A DNA stretch of 37,213 bases from NCBI GenBank assembly GCA_018380195.1, contig JAGZUC010000022.1:1-37213 (forward strand). The letters are read 5' to 3'. How positions within the stretch are numbered: position 1 is the first letter of the stretch; each line of letters starts with the position of its first letter. Under the pieces are notes generated by a model that was not told the origin of the DNA, did not search any database, and saw only the letters and a program-made list of their open reading frames with translations. This document shows positions 32,449-37,213 of the stretch, in pieces. This DNA comes from Collinsella sp. (GTDB taxonomy: Bacteria > Actinomycetota > Coriobacteriia > Coriobacteriales > Coriobacteriaceae). A program made the position numbers and the translations under genes.

Positions 32449-33477
32449 ATGGCCAACAAAGTCACCCTCAAGCAGATCGCCCAGGAGGTGGGGCTTTCCC
32501 CCTCGTCGGTCTCGCTTGTGCTCAATAATCGGCCCTGTCGCATCTCGGAAGAAAACCGCAAGCTCATCAAAGAGGTCGCGGCGCGCAACCACTATGTTCC
32601 CAACCAGATCGCGCGCAGCCTGGTCATGCGCGAGTCGCGCACGCTGGGCCTTATCGTCCCTAACATTGAGAGCCGCTTTTTTGCCTCGCTCGCCGGTAGC
32701 CTGGAAAAGCGCTGTCGCGAGGACGGCTATGCGCTCTTCATTACCAGCTCGGGTGGAAGCGCCGATGACGATCTGGAGCTGCTGCGCCAGCTGGTGACGC
32801 GCGGCGTTGATGGCGTCTTCCTGGTCGTAGGCGACGAGTTCTCCGACGACCGCGCCCTGCGCGAAGAAGTCAGCCATCTGCCTATCCCTGCCGTGATGGT
32901 CGATCGTGCCATTGAGGGGCTCGAGTGCGACAAGGTGATGTTCGACCACGAGATGGGTGGCTACATGGCCACTCGCTATCTGATCGAGCAGGGCCACCGT
33001 CGCATTGCCTGCTTGGTTAACGCGCGCCGTTCCAATACGGGGCGTAAGCGACTTGCCGGCTATGAGCGCGCGCTGCGCGAGGTTGGCCTGCCTATCGACG
33101 CACGTTTGGAGTTTGAGAGCGAGTACTACATTCCGAGTGCCTATGAGGCCTCGGAGGCGGTGCTCGCAACTGATGCCACCGCTGTGTTCGCAAGTTCGGA
33201 TAACATCGCCCTCGGTCTGCTCAAGCGCTTGCACGAGATGGGGAAGAGCATCCCGGGCGATATCTCGGTGGTGAGCTATGACAACTCGGCGGCCGACGTT
33301 CTCTTTGAGCCGGCGCTGACCGCGATTGAGCAGGATCCTGGTGTCCTCGCGGAGCATGCTTTTGGCTGCATGTCCAAGCGTCTTGCCGGTAGGGGCGGCA
33401 GGCGTGCCGAAGAGGTCGTCCTGGAGCCGGCGCTTATCGTTAAGGGCAGCGTGCTCGAACTTACCGAATGTAGCTAA
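32449..33477 (+). CDS. LacI-family transcriptional regulator
   Basis: This 342-aa regulator has the N-terminal LacI helix-turn-helix (VTLKQIAQEVGLSPSSVSLVLNN, residues 5-27), a hinge helix (PNQIARSLVMRESRTLGLIVP) and a two-lobed periplasmic-binding-like effector domain. ATG 32449 follows GGAAGGAG. The Ala-Arg-Ser-Leu hinge is typical of DNA-bending LacI members. Neighbours give little guide to its targets: murB is divergent and a small hypothetical gene follows. It may act on sugar genes elsewhere or on its own promoter. Confidence 0.92.
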   Translation: MANKVTLKQIAQEVGLSPSSVSLVLNNRPCRISEENRKLIKEVAARNHYVPNQIARSLVMRESRTLGLIVPNIESRFFASLAGSLEKRCREDGYALFITSSGGSADDDLELLRQLVTRGVDGVFLVVGDEFSDDRALREEVSHLPIPAVMVDRAIEGLECDKVMFDHEMGGYMATRYLIEQGHRRIACLVNARRSNTGRKRLAGYERALREVGLPIDARLEFESEYYIPSAYEASEAVLATDATAVFASSDNIALGLLKRLHEMGKSIPGDISVVSYDNSAADVLFEPALTAIEQDPGVLAEHAFGCMSKRLAGRGGRRAEEVVLEPALIVKGSVLELTECS

Positions 33478-33537
33478 ACGTACTTGTTTGTTTGCATAGA
33501 TTGCATGCGGAGTGTCTGCTATTTGCCGGCGGGGCCG

Positions 33538-33598
33538 GGGTGCCTGCCTTGTTTTGAGAAGTTCGCGGAGCCCACTTCTCAAAACAAGGCAGGCACCC
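33538..33598. repeat. Perfect 25-bp hairpin downstream of the LacI-type gene
   Basis: 33538-33562 (GGGTGCCTGCCTTGTT...) pairs with 33574-33598 without mismatch, around the 11-nt loop TCGCGGAGCCC. No T-run follows, so it is not a standard terminator. It does not carry the core shared by the four palindromic elements. It lies 60 nt after the regulator stop. Confidence 0.85.
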
Positions 33599-33673
33599 GA
33601 TGCGATAAAGCAGTGGCTTGAAATTGGTGCTATATTCAGCATGAGTTGTTTAATGCTAGTACGGGAGGCTGAT

Positions 33674-34162
33674 ATGGGGCTGTTCAAGAAGAAAAACCCG
33701 CAGGATGCCTTTGATCCCGATGTGTTTACCATCACGGATACGATTTTGGACCCGCCGCGGTTTACATTTTTGCCGGCCATCTACCAGGATGCCACGCGCC
33801 GCAAGTGGGCCGTGCATCAGCGCGGCGGCGAGCCGAAGATTTTTGACTATGCGGACGTGTTGCAGTGCGAAGTGGCCGAGGCGGGCGATCCGGAGGCCGA
33901 AGAAGCGGTCTCTAAACAGGAATTTGCCCAGCGTATCCTGGCAAATCCTGCCAAGGCAGCAAAAATAAATGCTGCCAAGCGTAATATGTGTCTTGGTATG
34001 GGCGTTGTTGTGGCGGTTCAGACGGGAAAAGACGAGGTTTCCAAATTAGAGATTCCCGTTATGACCGACGAAGTCAAACGCGATTCAAGTCTATATAAGT
34101 CGTATCGGAATGTCGCCGAGAAGATCAAGGCAGAATTTGATGCCATGGGAGGGCTGGCCTAA
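33674..34162 (+). CDS. Hypothetical protein, 162 aa
   Basis: I do not recognise this protein firmly. It starts at ATG 33674 behind GGGAGG; a longer frame back to 33512 runs through the hairpin and is unlikely to be translated. It begins MGLFKKKNPQDAF, a charged N-terminus, followed by a mostly beta region (FTFLPAIYQDATRRKWAVH, KIFDYADVLQCEV) that recalls DUF4428-type proteins reporting on a membrane or metal site. Helical, Ala-rich stretches follow. There is no signal peptide or membrane segment. It lies 38 nt before the first GntR gene and could be co-transcribed with it. Confidence 0.7.
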   Translation: MGLFKKKNPQDAFDPDVFTITDTILDPPRFTFLPAIYQDATRRKWAVHQRGGEPKIFDYADVLQCEVAEAGDPEAEEAVSKQEFAQRILANPAKAAKINAAKRNMCLGMGVVVAVQTGKDEVSKLEIPVMTDEVKRDSSLYKSYRNVAEKIKAEFDAMGGLA

Positions 34163-34200
34163 TTTTGGCGGCATACGTTTCTGAATGAGGAGTCTGTGCA

Positions 34201-34968
34201 ATGGCAGGCGAATCTTATGCAATTCCCCCCAAAGATCATGCTGTTGAGGGAATTCTTTGGTATATCCAGCACCATCAGCTTGCCGGCGGCGATCGCCTGC
34301 CGGCCGAGCGCGTGCTGTGCGAAGAGATTGGCGTTTCGCGTACGGCGTTGCGTGCCGGTATCACGCGGCTTATCTCGTGTGGAACGCTCGAGAGCCGTCG
34401 CGGATCGGGCACGTATGTGTGTCCTCCCAAGCCGCTGAACATCTTCCAGGAAACGTATAACTTTTCCGATGCTGTGCGGACTGCCGGCCTGCACCCCTCT
34501 TCTCGTCTGGTTTCCACCGGGACCATCGAGGCGGATGAGGCGCTTGCCGACAAGCTTGGGGTGGCTGTAGGCGCTCCCTTGCTCCGCATGCAGCGCGTTC
34601 GACTTATTGAGGGCGAGCCGGCGTCAATCGAGACCGCTCACGTTAACCTGTCCCTGTGCCCATCGCTTCCCGAGCACGATTTTGAGTGTGAGAGCCTTTA
34701 CGATGTCTTGCTCAAAGAAGGTGGCGTGCGCGTTGAGCATGGACGTGAGCATATCTCCATCTCGCGTTTGAACGTCGAAGAGGCCGAGCTGCTCCAGCAA
34801 GAAGAGGGAACGCCGGTGTTCTATGAGAGCTCGATCGAATTTGATAAGGACATGCGTTTTGTGGAGCATTGCAAATCGGTGATTTTGCCCACAAAGTTCC
34901 GCTTTGCCGATAACGGCGAAGAGAACGGCATGAGGAGCGTGGCAGGTGAACAATGGCTGAAACAGTAG
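34201..34968 (+). CDS. GntR/UTRA transcriptional regulator 1 of a tandem pair
   Basis: This 255-aa protein has a GntR winged helix at about 12-75 (DRLPAERVLCEEIGVSRTALRAGITRLISCGTLESRRGSGTYV) and a UTRA effector domain at about 95-245 (LLRMQRVRLIEGEPASIETAHVNL). ATG 34201 follows ATGAGGAG. Its 3' end overlaps the next GntR gene by 16 nt, so the two regulators are made together. With SIS-type enzymes downstream, the effector is probably an amino-sugar or glycated-amino-acid phosphate. Confidence 0.92.
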   Translation: MAGESYAIPPKDHAVEGILWYIQHHQLAGGDRLPAERVLCEEIGVSRTALRAGITRLISCGTLESRRGSGTYVCPPKPLNIFQETYNFSDAVRTAGLHPSSRLVSTGTIEADEALADKLGVAVGAPLLRMQRVRLIEGEPASIETAHVNLSLCPSLPEHDFECESLYDVLLKEGGVRVEHGREHISISRLNVEEAELLQQEEGTPVFYESSIEFDKDMRFVEHCKSVILPTKFRFADNGEENGMRSVAGEQWLKQ

Positions 34969-35666
34969 ATGCCACCCCGGTTTATATGCGCATTCGACGC
35001 TGCATCGAGGAACGTATCGAGCGCGGTGCATATCCCACGGGTTCCATGATTCCGTCCGAAAAAGACCTCGCCGAGGAATTTGGTACGACACGCTTGACCA
35101 TCCGAAGCGCTGTCGATGAGCTGGTTCGGCGCGGGCAGATTCGCCGTGTTCGGGGAAAAGGTGCCTTTGTGGCGCAGAAAGTACCTGCTTTTTTTGAACG
35201 CACGGTCGGTTTCCGTGAATCGGTCCGTGCTTCGGGCGGCGAGCCGTCCGTCCGTATTCTCGCGCGTTCCAAGCGTTATGCGGGGCCATATTACGCCGAC
35301 CTGTTTGGCATCGCCGAGGACGACCTGCTCTATTCCGTTCGACGCCTGAACTGCATAAACGGTAGCCCCGTATCGATTGAGACGGCGCTGATTCCCTGCC
35401 TGCTGTTCCCAACCATCGAAGATATTGACGTGTCGGTCTTCAGTTTGTACGAGACCTATGAGATGCTGGGCCGAAAGCCAGTCATGGCACAGGAAAAGCT
35501 CGATATCGAGGCACTGGGCGCACGAGATGCCGGCCTCCTTGGACTGGAACAGGGCGATCTTGTTTTGCTTTTGGAATGCGTGAGCTATGACGCGAGCGGT
35601 CAGGCTATCGAGTATGTAAAGTCCTTCAATCGTGGCGATACGGGCGGCTACACCTATACGTACTAG
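34953..35666 (+). CDS. GntR/UTRA transcriptional regulator 2 of a tandem pair
   Basis: This 237-aa protein has a GntR helix-turn-helix at about 8-70 (IRRCIEERIERGAYPTGSMIPSEKDLAEEFGTTRLTIRSAV, then RRVRGKGAFVAQ) and a UTRA domain (LLYSVRRLNCINGSPVSIETALIP). ATG 34953 lies inside the end of the first regulator gene. The protein is related to it but clearly not a recent copy. The two could bind as separate dimers to CTGTATATACAA at 35722 and to a GTAT-CAA-ATAC palindrome at 35823-35833, ahead of the SIS gene. Confidence 0.92.
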   Translation: MAETVDATPVYMRIRRCIEERIERGAYPTGSMIPSEKDLAEEFGTTRLTIRSAVDELVRRGQIRRVRGKGAFVAQKVPAFFERTVGFRESVRASGGEPSVRILARSKRYAGPYYADLFGIAEDDLLYSVRRLNCINGSPVSIETALIPCLLFPTIEDIDVSVFSLYETYEMLGRKPVMAQEKLDIEALGARDAGLLGLEQGDLVLLLECVSYDASGQAIEYVKSFNRGDTGGYTYTY

Positions 35667-35721
35667 CTGGTATTTTGTGAATAACGGCTGGGAAACTAAC
35701 CAGTTTTGATCGTTGGGTCAG

Positions 35722-35733
35722 CTGTATATACAA
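35722..35733. promoter_or_regulatory. GntR-type operator before the SIS genes
   Basis: CTGTATATACAA is a near-perfect palindrome of the TTGTATATACAA type bound by TreR-like GntR proteins. It lies 127 nt upstream of the SIS gene and just after the tandem GntR genes. A second short palindrome, GTAT-CAA-ATAC (35823-35833), lies closer to the start codon. Confidence 0.5.
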
Positions 35734-35859
35734 CCTTACATGGCTCAAAATCGACCGTTCGCCGAAGGGGATAAATTAATCGACAAAGAGGCATCAAAAA
35801 GCCGTAACCTGTAACTGTGATTGGTATCAAATACTAATGATTTGTTACGAGGTGAGACG

Positions 35860-36975
35860 ATGAAGATGCTCGATTACGTTCAGCTTGCCCATGTGCGTAT
35901 GGGGGAGAACCTCGAGCGTTCGTCTGAGCTGGTAGCGCAGCTCGTTGATATTTTCCAGTCCGGTTCTTTTGACGCACTGCGCATCGTTGCTTCGGGTTCG
36001 TCGCGCCATGCCGCCGATTGCGCCCGCGATTACCTGCAAGATGCGCTGCAGATGCAGGTGTCCGTTGTAACGCCCGAGGCCTTCGTCGATTTTGAACACA
36101 CCTATCCGCAGCATGCGCTCAACATCGCCGTCTCGCAGAGTGGCTATTCGACCAATACGATTGCGGCGCTCGATTACATGCGCGCACACGATATGGCTGC
36201 AGTTGCGCTCACGGCAAACGTCGAGGCACCCATCAAGGAACACGCTGACATCGTTCTTGACTACGGTGTGGGCGTCGAGTCGGTGGACTTTGTAACTCTG
36301 GGCGTCGAGGTTCTCGTTGAGTATCTGGTGCTCTTTGGTATTTACGGCGGTCAGGCGCGCGGAACGGTTGACGCCAAAGGCGTTGCCCAGCGTCTTGACG
36401 ACCTGCGCGAGGCTATCCAGGCCAATGCCGTGATGTGCAAGACCGCCGAGGCATATGTCCAAGACCACATGCTCGAGCTTTCTGAGCACACGCCCGCTAT
36501 GGTCGTCGGCAACGGCCCCAACTATGGTGTTGCCGAGGAGGCAGCGCTCAAGCTGAGCGAGACCATCAAGATTCCTGCCATGCATCACGAAGGCGAGGAG
36601 TTCGTCCACGGTCCCGAGATGCAGATCGTTCCGGGCTATCTGGTGTTTATTGTCGACGATCCGCAGGGGTCGGAGCGTCTTGCGAATATCGCCGATGCGC
36701 TATCGAACGTTACGACAAAAACGGTGCTGCTCACGGCCCATCCCAAGGGTAGGGCTCACGAGGTTGTGGTGCCTCAGGTGGCTCCGCTACTCAGTGCAAT
36801 TCCCAATCTCGTGCTCTTCCAGACGATTGCGGCAATAATCGCCGAGCGTCTGAAGTCATGGGACGTTCACCCGTATCTCGATGCTGTCTCCAAGCAAATG
36901 GAGGTCAAGGCGGAGGGCTACGAAGAGTCAGTCAATGCGCTTAAGGCCAAAGCGGCTGAGTGTTACGGAATGTAA
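35860..36975 (+). CDS. SIS-domain sugar-phosphate isomerase/deglycase (GlmS/FrlB-like)
   Basis: This 371-aa protein has two SIS domains, as in the isomerase half of GlmS and in fructoselysine-6-phosphate deglycase FrlB. The first (about 30-165) has IVASGSSRHAADCARDYL and the SQSGYSTNT phosphate loop. The second (about 205-340) has VVGNGPNYGVAEEAALKLSE followed by HHEGEEFVHGPEM, a GlmS-type catalytic stretch with His and Glu. ATG 35860 follows CGAGGTGAG. Its substrate is probably an amino-sugar or glycated amino acid phosphate. The two GntR genes upstream and the second SIS gene downstream suggest an inducible catabolic operon. Confidence 0.85.
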   Translation: MKMLDYVQLAHVRMGENLERSSELVAQLVDIFQSGSFDALRIVASGSSRHAADCARDYLQDALQMQVSVVTPEAFVDFEHTYPQHALNIAVSQSGYSTNTIAALDYMRAHDMAAVALTANVEAPIKEHADIVLDYGVGVESVDFVTLGVEVLVEYLVLFGIYGGQARGTVDAKGVAQRLDDLREAIQANAVMCKTAEAYVQDHMLELSEHTPAMVVGNGPNYGVAEEAALKLSETIKIPAMHHEGEEFVHGPEMQIVPGYLVFIVDDPQGSERLANIADALSNVTTKTVLLTAHPKGRAHEVVVPQVAPLLSAIPNLVLFQTIAAIIAERLKSWDVHPYLDAVSKQMEVKAEGYEESVNALKAKAAECYGM

Positions 36976-37035
36976 GCGGGTTTTGATGCCCGTTGGCATG
37001 GGGGATGTGGAAACAACCCCAGAAAGGAGAGAAAA

Positions 37036-37213
37036 ATGAAGGAAACCGAGAAGATCGAGATCATGCATTTCGACCAGGAGGGCTACCTCGAGGACGGCAA
37101 GGCGCTCTACGAGACCGGCAAGAAGATGACCGCGCTCGCCGACAAGGTCGCCGACGAGGGCTACGACGCCGTGTTCCTGATGGGCGTCGGCGGCACCTGG
37201 GACGAGCTCATGC
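37036..37213 (+). CDS. Second SIS-domain protein, N-terminal fragment (truncated by window end)
   Basis: ATG 37036 follows AAAGGAGAG and opens a frame that runs off the window after 59 codons. The protein begins MKETEKIEIMHFDQEGYLED and reaches FLMGVGGTWDELM, the first strand and glycine loop of a SIS domain of the fructoselysine deglycase kind. Codon use is strongly biased to C/G-ending codons, suggesting high expression. It lies 60 nt after the other SIS gene. It is probably its partner enzyme or paralogue. Confidence 0.75.
   Translation, partial: MKETEKIEIMHFDQEGYLEDGKALYETGKKMTALADKVADEGYDAVFLMGVGGTWDELM

Overview
The window looks like a chromosome segment of a high-GC member of the Coriobacteriia, most likely Collinsella. 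This is inferred from gene content, actinobacterial-style high-GC codon use, a fused TsaB-RimI-TsaD protein and GAAAGG-type ribosome binding sites. It has not been confirmed by any search. The segment opens inside the 3' end of a 5S rRNA, so an rRNA operon lies just to the left.

Layout. 250-7073 (+) is a tight housekeeping operon: acpS, nnr, alr, family-4 uracil-DNA glycosylase, tsaE and the tsaB-rimI-tsaD fusion. 7086-8121 is a short lower-GC island: a ParE/RelE-type toxin and Phd/YefM-type antitoxin bracketed by two inverted copies of a palindromic repeat. 8220-10379 (+) is a CstA-family transporter behind a leader with a candidate Ile/Val-rich leader peptide and a terminator. 10562-12754 (+) is a TOPRIM-like protein resembling Wadjet JetD (DUF2220) with a long disordered linker and no Jet partners. 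12763-13606 is a non-coding patchwork: another palindromic repeat, a 231-bp MITE-like element and tRNA-like debris beside tRNA-Gln(UUG). 13720-18355 (-) holds a peptidoglycan-binding protein, a polyprenyl synthase and a PTS EIIC-EIIB permease fused to a HAD phosphatase. 18580-23971 (+) holds a TreR-like GntR regulator and a complete sugar ABC importer. 24428-29612 (-) holds glycogen phosphorylase, 4-alpha-glucanotransferase and galE. 29879-31084 (+) is a secreted coiled-coil CHAP/NlpC-type peptidase. 31303-33477 holds murB (-) and a LacI-type regulator (+). 33674-37213 (+) holds a small hypothetical protein, two overlapping GntR/UTRA regulators and two SIS-domain sugar-phosphate enzymes, the last cut by the window end.

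How it works together. Five near-identical 12-bp palindromes (consensus TTGTTTAAACAA) sit at the promoters of the PTS-HAD gene, the GntR gene, the ABC importer (two sites) and malQ-glgP. This suggests one alpha-glucoside/maltodextrin regulon under the GntR protein at 18580-19299. A related palindrome, CTGTATATACAA, precedes the SIS operon and probably serves the tandem GntR pair.

The most unusual signal is a four-copy palindromic element at 7086, 7964, 12763 and 31094. Each copy has a conserved core of about 70 nt with a covarying inner hairpin, enclosed by 31-44-bp arms. The arms are almost perfectly complementary within a copy but mostly unrelated between copies. Three copies start 8-12 nt after a stop codon.
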